Shown here: one piece after another, positions 1 through 8,901 of the stretch
How positions within the stretch are numbered: the stretch's first letter is position 1
Layout of the letters: every line of letters begins with the position of its first letter
Source of the DNA: Theodoxus fluviatilis
Taxonomy: Eukaryota > Mollusca > Gastropoda > Cycloneritida > Neritidae
NCBI GenBank assembly: GCA_034096865.1
Contig: JAWQFJ010002875.1
Coordinates: forward strand, 34,413-44,412
Direction of reading: 5' to 3'
DNA length: 10,000 bases
Program-made: the position numbers and the translations under genes
The notes under the pieces: generated by a model
What the model was told of the DNA's origin: nothing
The model's input: the letters and a program-made list of their open reading frames with translations, nothing else
The model's database searches: none

Positions 1-87
1 CATTCGAACGTCGACAGCCATTTTGATAGGTAAACTGCCGGTTGTTGGCAGTCTCGTTCTCGTTCAAATGCCGAGATTTCAAAGACC

Positions 88-134
88 GAGTACTCTGTCC
101 CCGGGGACAGAGTACTCCGAGTACTCTGTCCCCG
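88..134. repeat. 30-bp perfect palindrome plus a third copy of its arm
   Basis: Positions 88-117 form a perfect inverted repeat. Arm GAGTACTCTGTCCCC (88-102) is followed with no spacer by its reverse complement (103-117). The same arm returns in direct orientation at 119-133, so the 17 bases at 87-103 recur exactly at 118-134, a 31-base offset. Each arm also holds the 8-base palindrome GAGTACTC. On either strand this could extrude a cruciform or a 15-bp hairpin, and the third arm would compete for pairing. I do not recognise it as a known regulatory element. It could be the end of an unrecognised mobile element or a palindromic duplication. Confidence 0.9.
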
Positions 135-164
135 AATGTATGTGACAACGACCATTTCAGCCCC

Positions 165-775
165 ACTGCTACCATTATCACCAGTGCTACCACTGCTACA
201 ACAACCACAACAATGACAACAACTACAACTACTTCTACTATAACGACTACTACTCTGCTACTAGTTTCACTCCTGCCTCTACTGCTGCTGCTGCTACCGC
301 TGCAGCAGGTGCTGTTGCTGCTGTTGCTTCTGTTACTTCTACTATTATCACTCCTACTATAATTACTACTACTATTGCTGTTACTATTCTGCCACCACCG
401 CCACTACTTTTTGCCATTTTCGTTCTCCTGCTGCTACTAAAGTTTATTTTTACTACTACCTCTCCCCCTGTCCTTACTATTACTACTGCTATTGATAGTA
501 TTACACTTCTTCCATTACCACCACCACCACCACTATTACTGCTACTACTTTCATGACTACCACTACTACTTCTGCTACTACTCCTACTACCTCCTCCACC
601 ACCACTGCTACTACTGCTGCCGCTGCGGCTACTACTATCGTTGGCACTACAACTAAAGCTACTACTATTACTACCTTTACTTCTTTCATCACTGTCACTA
701 CTACTACTACTGCTGCTACTTCTACTACTACCCCCGCCAACACTGCTATAAATACATTAATTACAGAACCTATTG
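165..775. repeat. Degenerate triplet-rich tract (ACT/CTA/GCT/CCA)
   Basis: This stretch is dominated by imperfect triplets such as ACT, CTA, GCT, ACC and ACA. Examples are the GCT run near 280-300 and the CCA run near 517-534. Substitutions are frequent and no long perfect run remains, which suggests older, decayed microsatellite DNA next to the more regular array that follows. The three-base periodicity opens frames coding for runs of Thr, Leu, Ser or Val, but these have no domain character. I see no gene here. Confidence 0.85.
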
Positions 776-1027
776 CCCTCTCTACTATCACCACTGCCAC
801 CCTCCTACTACAACAACTACTACTACTACTACTGGTGCTACTGCTACTACTACTGTTACCACCACTACTACTACTACCATCACCACCACCACAACCACTA
901 CTACTACTACTACTACTGGTACTACTGCTACTACTACTGTTACCACTACTACTACTACTACCATCACCACCACCACCACAACCACTACTACTACTACTAC
1001 TACTGGTGCTACTGCTACTACTACTGT

Positions 1028-1063
<36 letters not shown>

Positions 1064-1129
1064 CATCACCACCACCACAACCACTACTACTACTACTACT
1101 ACTACTGCTGCTACTGCTACTACTACTGT

Positions 1130-1165
<36 letters not shown>

Positions 1166-1197
1166 CATCACCACCACCACAACCACCACAACCACTA

Positions 1198-1229
<32 letters not shown>

Positions 1230-1339
1230 GGTACTACTGCTACTACTACTGTTACCACTACTACTACTACTACCATCACCACCACCACAACCACTACTAC
1301 TACTACTACTACTACTGGTGCTACTGCTACTACTACTGT

Positions 1340-1384
<45 letters not shown>

Positions 1385-1413
1385 CATCACCACCACCACA
1401 ACCACTGCTACAC
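776..1413. repeat. Compound triplet array with a higher-order unit of about 84-123 bp
   Basis: An ordered series recurs: GGTGCT or GGTACT, then GCTACTACTACTGTTACC, then an (ACT)n run of varying length, then CATCACCACCACCACAACC, then another (ACT)n run. The landmark GGT (GCT in one unit) falls at about 834, 918, 1005, 1107, 1230 and 1317, giving intervals of 84, 87, 102, 123 and 87 bases. All are multiples of three, so length changes look like gain or loss of whole triplets inside the ACT runs while the interspersed segments stay conserved. If transcribed from the minus strand with the nearby exon, this lies just downstream of the donor site and reads as GTAGTAG/GTGGTGGTG. Confidence 0.9.
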
Positions 1414-1445
1414 TGATGCAGGCTAAACACGCTGCACAGACTACC

Positions 1446-1451
1446 ACTGAC
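1446..1451 (-). other. Predicted 5' splice donor of the EF-hand exon
   Basis: On the minus strand the exon ends GATG and is followed by GTCAGT (1451 down to 1446). This matches the GTRAGT donor consensus except at position +3. Reading on without splicing gives Gln-Trp-stop two codons later, so a splice here is needed to continue the EF-hand. The split falls inside the second calcium loop after Asp-Arg-Asp, at the first base of the next Gly-type codon. Confidence 0.75.
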
Positions 1452-1595
1452 CATCGCGGTCGACCTTGCGAATCATGTCCAGTATCTCCTTGTCTGACAT
1501 GTGATGTCCCAGTGTGCAGATGGCGTTCTGCAGCTCGGAGGAAGAAATCTTGCCGTTGCCGTCCTTGTCGAACTGGTCAAAGATTTTCCTGATCT
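1452..1595 (-). CDS. Internal exon of an EF-hand (calmodulin/troponin C-like) calcium-binding protein
   Basis: The minus-strand translation starts with a split codon (xAG), has 47 full codons, and ends on the first base of another split codon. The exon is therefore symmetric, phase 1 to phase 1. It reads IRKIFDQF, then the 12-residue loop DKDGNGKISSSE, then LQNAI and a linker with LGHHMSDKEI, then a helix ending IRKVDRD. Loop positions 1, 3, 5 (D, D, N), the Gly at 6, Ile at 8 and Glu at 12 are all canonical for calcium binding. The LGxxMSDxE linker between paired EF-hands is typical of the calmodulin superfamily. The second loop is cut by the donor after its first residues. Calmodulin relatives bind calcium through paired EF-hands and act mostly in the cytosol. 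The sequence diverges from true calmodulin (KISSSELQNAI instead of YISAAELRHVM), so a calmodulin-like protein, troponin C or myosin light chain relative is possible. The rest of the gene lies outside the window. Confidence 0.85.
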
Positions 1596-1625
1596 CTAAA
1601 ACATGCAGATAAGAAGCTGTCTGAG
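1596..1625 (-). other. Predicted 3' splice acceptor of the EF-hand exon
   Basis: Read on the minus strand, the bases before the exon are CAGCTTCTTATCTGCATGTTTTAG, ending in AG at 1597-1596. The upstream bases are only moderately pyrimidine-rich. The next AG (1595-1594) is an alternative acceptor that would shorten the exon by two bases and change its phase. I prefer 1596 because it leaves the exon with matching phases at both ends. The stretch 1626-1800 further upstream on this strand shows no gene and is probably intron. Confidence 0.65.
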
Positions 1626-1800
1626 ACCGATTTCTTTTTCATTCGCCATAAACATAAAGGAAAAGGTGCTGTTTAATATAGAGACGTATGACCCGTGTCT
1701 GAGGCTCAAACTACTTTTCACATTACACCTGATCACTGGGGAAAAGAACAGGCGGATGGATTATTAGAAGCAGTCCCATTTGCTAAAACTCCTTTTGCGC

Positions 1801-4800
1801 ATGTTGTGAGAGTGCTGGAATGTACGAGAATGTCGAAGCTCCTGGTTTTGTGAGGGTGCTGGAATGTACGAGAATGTCGAAGCTCCTGGTTTTGTGAGAG
1901 TGCTGGAATGTACGAGAATGTCGAAGCTCCTGAAGTTGTGAGAGTGCTGGAATGTACGAGAATGTCGAAGCTCCTGATGTTGTGAGAGTGCTGAAATGTA
2001 CGAGATGTCGAAGCTCCTGGTTTTGTGAGAGTGCTGGAATGTACGAGAATGTCAAAGCTCCTGATGTTGCGAGAGTGCTGGAATGTACGAGAATGTAGTA
2101 GCTCCTGATGTTGTGAGAGTGCTGGAATGTACGGGAATGTCGTATCTCCTGATGTTGTGAGAGTGCTGGAATGTACGAGAATGTCGAAGCTCCTGAAGTT
2201 GTGAGAGTGCTGGAATGTACGGGAATGTCGTAGCTCCTGATGTTGTGAGACTGCTGGAATGTACGAGAATGTCGAAGCTCCTGATGTTGTGAGAGTGCTG
2301 GATTGTACGGGAATGTCGTAGCTCCTGATGTTGTAAGAGTGCTGGAATGTACGAGAATGTCGTATCTCCTGATGTAAGAGTGCGGGAATGTACGAGAATA
2401 TCGAAGCTCCTGAAGTTGTGAGAGTGCGGGAATGTACGGGAATGTCGTAGCTCCTGATGTTGTGAGAGTGCTGGAATGTACGAGAATGTCGTAGCTCCTG
2501 GTTTTGTGAGAGTGCTGGAATGTACGAGAATGTCGAAGCTCCTGATGTTGTGAGAGTGCTGGAATGTACGAGATGTAGTATCTCCTGAAGTTGTGAGAGT
2601 GCTGGAATGTACGAGAATGTCGTATCTCCTGATGTTGTGAGAGTGCTGGAATGTACGGGAATGTCGTATCTCCTGAAGTTGTGAGAGTGCTGGAATGTAC
2701 GAGAATGTCGTATCTCCTGAAGTTGTGAGAGTGCTGGAATGTACGAGAATGTCGTATCTCCTGATGTTGTGAGAGTGCTGGAATGTACGAGAATGTCGTA
2801 GCTCCTGATGTTGTGAGAGTGCTGGAATGTACGAGAATATCGAAGCTCCTGAAGTTGTGAGAGTGCGGGAATGTACGGGAATGTCGTAGCTCCTGATGTT
2901 GTGAGAGTGCTGGAATGTACGAGAATGTCGAAGCTCCTGATGTTGTGAGAGTGCTGGAATGTACGGGAATGTCGTATCTCCTGATGTTGTGAGAGTGCTG
3001 GAATGTACGAGAATGTCGTATCTCCTGATGTTGTGAGAGTGCTGGAATGTACGGGAATGTCGTATCTCCTGATGTTGTGAGAGTGCTGGAATGTACGAGA
3101 ATGTCGTATCTCCTGAAGTTGTGAGAGTGCTGGAATGTACGAGAATGTCGTAGCTCCTGATGTTGTGAGAGTGCTGAAATGTACGAGAATGTCGTATCTC
3201 CTGAAGTTGTGAGAGTGCTGGAATGTACGGGAATGTCGTAGCTCCTGATGTTGTGAGAGTGCTGGAATGTACGAGAATGTCGTATCTCCTGATGTTGTGA
3301 GAGTGCTGGAATGTACGGGAATGTCGAAGCTTCTGATGTTGTGAGACTGCTGGAATGTACGAGAATGTCGAAGCTCCTGAAGTTGTGAGAGTGCTGGAAT
3401 GTACGAGAATGTCGTATCTCCTGATGTTGTGAGAGTGCTGGAATGTACGAGAATGTCGAAGCTCCTGATGTTGTGAGAGTGCTGGAATGTACGAGAATGT
3501 CGTATCTCCTGATGTTGTGAGAGTGCTGGAATGTACGAGATGTCGAAGCTCCTGATGTTGTGAGAGTGCTGGAATGTACGGGGATGTCAAAGCTCCTGAT
3601 GTTGTGAGAGTGCTGGAATGTACGGGAATGTCGAAGCTCCTGATGTTGTGAGAGTGCTGGAATGTACGAGAATGTCGTAGCTCCTGATGTTGTGAGAGTG
3701 CTGGAATGTACGAGAATGTCGTAGCTCCTGATGTTGTGAGAGTGCTGGAATGTACGGGAATGTCGTATCTCCTGATGTTGTGAGAGTGCTGGAATGTACG
3801 AGAATGTCAAAGCTCCTGATGTTGTGAGAGTGCTGGAATGTACGGGGATGTCAAAGCTCCTGATGTTGTGAGAGTGCTGGAATGTACGGGAATGTCGAAG
3901 CTCCTGATGTTGTGAGAGTGCTGGAATGTACGAGAATGTCGAAGCTCCTGATGTTGTGAGAGTGCTGGAATGTACGGGAATGTCGTAGCTCCTGATGTTG
4001 TGAGAGTGCTGGAATGTACGAGAATGTCGTATCTCCTGATGTTGTGAGAGTGCGGGAATGTACGAGAATATCGAAGCTCCTGATGTTGTGAGAGTGCTGG
4101 AATGTACGGGAATGTCGTAGCTCCTGAAGTTGTGAGAGTGCTGGAATGTACGGGAATGTCGTATCTCCTGAAGTTGTGAGAGTGCTGGAATGTACGAGAA
4201 TGTCGTAGCTCCTGGTTTTGTGAGAGTGCTGGAATGTACGAGAATGTCGTAGCTCCTGGTTTTGTGAGAGTGCTGGAATGTACAGGAATGTCGTAGCTCC
4301 TGATGTTGTGAGAGTGCTGGAATGTACGAGAATGTCGAAGCTCCTGGTTTTGTGAGAGTGCTGGAATGTACGAGAATGTCGTATCTCCTGATGTTGTGAG
4401 AGTGCTGGAATGTACGGGAATGTCGTATCTCCTGATGTTGTGAGACTGCTGGAATGTACGAGAATGTAGTAGCTCCTGAAGTTGTGAGAGTGCTGGAATG
4501 TACGAGAATGTAGTAGCTCCTGATGTTGTGAGAGTGCTGGAATGTACGGGAATGTCAAAGCTCCTGATGTTGTGAGACTGCTGGAATGTACGAGAATGTC
4601 GAAGCTCCTGATGTTGTGAGAGTGCTGGAATGTACGAGAATGTCAAAGCTCCTGATGTTGTGAGAGTGCTGGAATGTACGAGAATGTCGTAGCTCCTGAA
4701 GTTGTGAGAGTGCTGGAATGTACGAGAATGTAGTAGGTCCTGATGTTGTGAGACTGCTGGAATGTACGAGAATGTAGTAGCTCCTGATGCTGTGAGACTG

Positions 4801-4919
4801 CTGGAATGTACGAGAATGTCGTAGCTCCTGAAGTTGTGAGAGTGCTGGAATGTACGAGAATGTAGTAGCTCCTGAAGTTGTGAGAGTGCTGGAATGTATG
4901 GGAATGTCGTAGCTTCTGC
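1801..4919. repeat. 44-bp minisatellite, about 71 tandem copies
   Basis: The array repeats a 44-base unit beginning GAGAGTGCTGGAATGTACG, followed by (A/G)GAATGTCG(A/T)AGCTCCTG and (ATG/AAG/GTT)TTGT. Variation clusters at a few sites: CGAGAA or CGGGAA; TCGAAG, TCGTAG, TCGTAT, TCAAAG or TAGTAG; CTGATGTTG, CTGAAGTTG or CTGGTTTTG; GAGAGTG or GAGACTG; GCTGG or GCGGG. These combine in different ways along the array, which suggests repeated unequal exchange or conversion. A few units are shorter: one base is lost near 2003, 2571 and 3538, and three bases near 2374. The minus strand carries almost no stop codon because the unit lacks TTA, CTA and TCA on the plus strand, except for the TCAAAG variant. 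Since 44 is not a multiple of three, the minus strand encodes a 44-residue periodic peptide in each frame. I regard this as non-coding satellite DNA, probably intronic. Confidence 0.95.
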
Positions 4920-5050
4920 ACCATTTTTCTTGACTTTGTCTTTGCTTAGTAACGTGACGTAGTCAGGGTGAATCTGTCTTTCAAGTTGTTTCGAAGACAA
5001 TCGAGTGCATTTGCGTTGTTGTTGGAGTTTCTGGAACATTTTTTTAAATT
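4920..5050. other. Unique spacer between the two minisatellites
   Basis: This is about 130 bases of non-repetitive DNA between the 44-base and 31-base arrays. It contains GTGACGTAGTCA near 4953-4964, which resembles a CRE-type site. On the minus strand one frame stays open through it and joins the two arrays. From an ATG at 5054 that frame would run 415 residues into the 44-base array and stop at 3807. The spacer part of that translation is rich in Lys and Gln and shows no domain I recognise. I see no convincing gene. Confidence 0.6.
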
Positions 5051-5373
5051 GCATACGGCATAAGTGTGGGGGGATGTGAGAGTGCACGGCATAAGTGTGG
5101 GCGTGTGTGGGAGTGCACGACAGAAGTGTGGGCGTGTGTGGGAGTGCACGACAGAAGTGTGGGCGTGTGTGGGAGTGCACGACAGAAGTGTGGGCGTGTG
5201 TGGGAGTGCACGACAGAAGTGTGGGCGTGTGTGGGAGTGCACGACAGAAGTGTGGGCGTGTGTGGGAGTGCACGACAGAAGTGTGGGCGTGTGTGGGAGT
5301 GCACGACAGAAGTGTGGGCGTGTGTGGGAGTGCACGACAGAAGTGTGGGCGTGTGTGGGAGTGCACGACAGAA
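5051..5373. repeat. 31-bp minisatellite, about ten copies, eight of them identical
   Basis: The unit is 31 bases, starting GCACGACAGAAGTGTGGG and ending CGTGTGTGGGAGT. Eight full copies from 5115 to 5362 are identical by eye. They are preceded by a nearly matching copy (5084-5114, with GGCAT for GACAG) and a degenerate 33-base copy (5051-5083). A partial copy ends at about 5373. The unit has no stop codon in any of the six frames, so every frame through the array is open. The divergent copies all lie at the low-coordinate end, consistent with recent expansion from the other side or homogenisation of the interior. Confidence 0.95.
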
Positions 5374-5814
5374 GGAGGTGAGAGCCCGAGAAGATAGACG
5401 GGTGCAAAAAGTCCTTTATGAGGAGTGATCGAGTCATCTACGGAATCTAGTTCCGAGAGTGAGAGTGTGGATTACACGCGTGACGAGAGACGACTGAGAG
5501 CACAGATAAAAGCGATTGTGTCCTCTCGGGAGCAAGCCTGAAAGTGAAGTTATTACGGTAATGTTGATGACAGCATTTGTTGCTGTGTGTCGACCAGTGC
5601 GCGAATAAAGTTTTCGGAAAAGACCACTGGATTTTTTTCCTGACTTGCCGGTGCAGGCTGAGAACCTCCGTACAGACAGGGCTTTATGAAGAAAACGTGT
5701 CACAACACGTAGTTCGGCACAAGCAAAAAAAGCATATTTCTTCATATGATGTATTTTTCAAACATATATAGGGATTTCCTTTCGAAATAAAAGTATCTTT
5801 TTTATCCTGGTCTT
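5374..5814. other. Unique sequence with no recognised gene
   Basis: Short open frames occur on both strands (about 5434-5745 minus and 5577-5771 plus). Neither shows a domain, a good coding signature or splice context that I can support. A TATA-like GATAAAAG lies at 5504-5511 and an AATAAA at 5604-5609 on the plus strand, about 95 bases apart. That spacing recalls a retrotransposon LTR, but I found no terminal repeats, primer-binding site or partner LTR. Treat as unannotated. Confidence 0.5.
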
Positions 5815-6597
5815 TGTCCTCCTCTTTCTTTCTTCTTCCTCCTTCCTCACTCCTTCCTTCCTCCCTCCTCCCACCCTCCTTCCCTCCCTCCTCCCATCTC
5901 CTCCCTCCCTCCCTCCTCCCGCCTCCTCCCTCCCTCCTCCTCCTCCCTCCTTCTCCTTCCTCCTCCTCTCTTCTCCTCCCTCCTCCTCTCTTATCGTTCT
6001 TCCTCCTCCTTTCTCCTCCTCCTCCTCCTCTTTTATCCTCCTCTTCCTCCCTTCTCCGTCCTTCTCCCTCCTCTTCCTTATCCCTCCCTCTCCTTCTTTC
6101 TCCTCCTTCCTCCTCCTCCTCCTCACTCCTCTTCTTCCCGCCTCCTTTCGCCTCCTTCCTCCTCCTCCTCCTCCTCCTCCTCCTCCTCCTCCTCCTCCTC
6201 CTCCTACTCCTCCTCCTCCTCCTCCTACTCCTCCTCCTCCTCCTCCTCCTACTCCTCCTCCTCCTCCTCCTCCTCCTCCTACTCCTCCTCCTCCTCCTCC
6301 TCCTCCTCCTCTTCCCGCTTCCTCCTCCTACTCTTCCTTCCTCCTCCTCCTCCTCCTCTCCTCCTCCTCCTCCTCCTCCTCCTCCTCCTCTCCTCCTCCT
6401 CCTCCTCCTCCTCCTCCTCCTCCTCCTCCTTCCTCCTCCTCCTCCTATTCCCGCCTCCTCCTCTTCCCGCCTCCTCCTCCTACTCCTCCTTCTTCCTCCT
6501 CCTCTTCCTCCTCCTCCTCCTCCGCCTCCTCCTCTGCTCCTCCTCCTTTGCTCCTCCTCCTCCTCCTCCTCCTCCTCCTCCTCCTCCTCGTCTGCCT
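5815..6597. repeat. Long polypyrimidine TCC/CCT tract (polypurine on the minus strand)
   Basis: About 780 bases are almost entirely C and T, built on TCC/CCT. They are degenerate from 5815 to about 6150 (mixed CCCTCC, TTCC, CTTCTT) and more regular from about 6150 to 6590. Isolated purines occur in patterns such as CTACTCC (repeated near 6205-6285), CCCGCC and CTTATCG. The longest uninterrupted pyrimidine run I can follow is 6331-6446, 116 bases. The minus strand is (GGA)n-like. Such mirror-symmetric tracts are known to form intramolecular triplexes, and GGA repeats can form G-quadruplex structures. Open frames here are poly-Leu, poly-Ser or poly-Pro on plus and Arg/Glu/Gly-rich on minus, and are artefacts of composition. 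Confidence 0.95.
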
Positions 6598-6960
6598 GGT
6601 TTTTCCTCTTTTTTCTCTACTTATTGACAGGTGTTTTCTTACTATTGTTAATAGGTAGTCTGTTGCCAAGAATTCTTGGATACCAGAAATATTTAAATGA
6701 CCATATATTCTATAGTCTGGTAAAGTCGATGGGATACACTTTTTCTTCTTCTGAAATGGTTTTTGTGAAGGCACCCTGCATAAACCACTTTCTACGCTCA
6801 CCCTTCATTCTCTCCAAAAAGATCACCACCTCCTATCCTTCCATTGGCCATTTTTCTATGGCCTCATATGACGTAATTTTATGTTTGTCTCTTTGCTATA
6901 GAGAAAAAAAACAAGTCGCGCAAACACTCCTTTTAGCGCCAATGAAAAAAAAGGCACGGA
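6598..6960. other. AT-rich unique sequence with no recognised gene
   Basis: After the polypyrimidine tract the base composition changes to ordinary AT-rich DNA with short A and T runs. No open frame of note starts here. The plus-strand frame that enters from the TCC tract and ends near 7004 is composition-driven in its first two thirds. A CATATGACGTAA motif near 6866-6877 resembles a CRE half site but cannot be tied to a promoter. Confidence 0.5.
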
Positions 6961-7790
6961 ATGCTAACCCACTCCAGCATGCTCGAGCGCGTCAACAGCA
7001 TTAGCTCTGCCTTCGTGTGCAATGTCCTATCATTCTCGCCACGTTCTTCCTGCCCCGAACCTGCGGATGCGTATGTGTTGCCTTGGTTGTGCTGGCTCAT
7101 GGACTCCACTGCATCCATCATCACTGAAGACAGAGCGCCCAATCAAACGCTCTTCGATCATCCCCCCCCCCCCCCCCCCCTGGTGCTTCCGGCGCAAAGC
7201 AACAGAAACCGATCGGCACGCAGTGGGATTCTGCGAGGTTTCCTGTGTGCGCTGGCAGGCTTCCAACTACGAATTTCGTTCCTATCACTTCCACGGTGTC
7301 CTTCCCCCTCAGGTCTTTCCCCTCTGTCCCCGGATATTTTGCAGCCCGCTTCGATTTGCAATCGATCGACGAGAGGAACGAAACCCGGATGGTGCGCCTG
7401 GGAGGACGGATGGGCCCCCCAGTCAAACAGACTGCGCACGTTCCCTTATTCAAGCCTGCACACAACGCGTCCAGGGCGGAACCAGGAGACAATGTAGCTG
7501 GATTTTCCTACCCAGAAAGTCCATCAGCCGTGAGTGGGTTGTTCTAGGTCTGACACGGAGCTCTGTTTCCCAACGCCCAGACTGCAAAGCTGGTGACGCC
7601 GTCCGCTCTTCTGGCCGTGTGAATGCCTTTGTGCTGAGTGTGGTCGCACTCCCGAGTCCCAAAGCCACGAGCGGATGTTTGTGGACGGATTTGTTCTCCT
7701 GCAGGGTTTGTGTCAACGCGAAAAGACCAAAAACAGATCTCGGAAATACACGGCGGCTGGCAGGATACAATGGTCAGTAGGCACCTCTAG
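6961..7790. other. GC- and CpG-richer segment, open in several frames, gene uncertain
   Basis: This stretch is visibly richer in G, C and CpG than its neighbours, and several overlapping frames on both strands are open. The longest is plus-strand 7022-7780 (252 residues from ATG). It has no domain, signal peptide or membrane segment that I recognise and runs straight through the C19 homopolymer, coding part of it as poly-Pro. Frames on the opposite strand are of similar length, which is what GC-rich stop-poor DNA gives by chance. It could be a CpG island, a decayed mobile element or an unrecognised exon. Confidence 0.3.
7162..7180. repeat. Homopolymer run of 19 C
   Basis: An uninterrupted C19 lies between GATCAT and TGGTGC. 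Runs of this length are mutable and error-prone in sequencing, so the exact length, and any frame that crosses it, is unreliable. The G-rich complement could form a quadruplex. Confidence 0.9.
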
Positions 7791-7893
7791 GCGCTTGCTG
7801 ATAAACTGCGCCGAGAATAAATGATGTTTTCAGGGGAGACGTGTCCCACGCGTTTTAGGTCACATAATTTAAGATCTTTGAAGCGGTTTGTGT

Positions 7894-8900
<1,007 letters not shown>

Positions 8901-8901
8901 C

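Noticed and set aside
42..362. Plus-strand frame of 106 residues at the left end
   Set aside because: Starts next to the palindrome and then becomes poly-Thr/Leu from triplet repeats; no recognisable protein feature.
501..1454. Long minus- and plus-strand frames coding for poly-Ser/Gly, poly-Val, poly-Leu or Tyr/His repeats
   Set aside because: They are open only because the DNA is built of ACT/CCA triplets. Several frames on both strands are open at once, with no complex sequence or domain.
1801..4919. CRISPR array
   Set aside because: The unit repeats in full with no unique spacers between conserved repeats, and the context is eukaryotic. It is a minisatellite.
1783..5366. Overlapping minus-strand frames of 675, 512, 519 and 235 residues as real repeat-protein genes
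   Set aside because: All frames of the 44-base unit are open, units shift frame without effect, and starts depend on GTG or TTG or arise within the repeat. I kept the stop-free property as a finding only.
5504..5609. Retrotransposon LTR suggested by GATAAAAG and AATAAA about 95 bases apart
   Set aside because: No TG...CA ends, primer-binding site, second LTR or pol-like coding sequence was seen, and the two motifs are common by chance.
6960..7001. Palindrome around AGCATGCTCGAG near 6977-6988
   Set aside because: Only the 8-base AGCATGCT and the 6-base CTCGAG are symmetric; the wider arms do not pair.
5814..7004. Plus-strand frame of 396 residues through the TCC tract
   Set aside because: Two thirds is poly-Ser/Leu/Pro from the pyrimidine tract; the remainder shows no domain.
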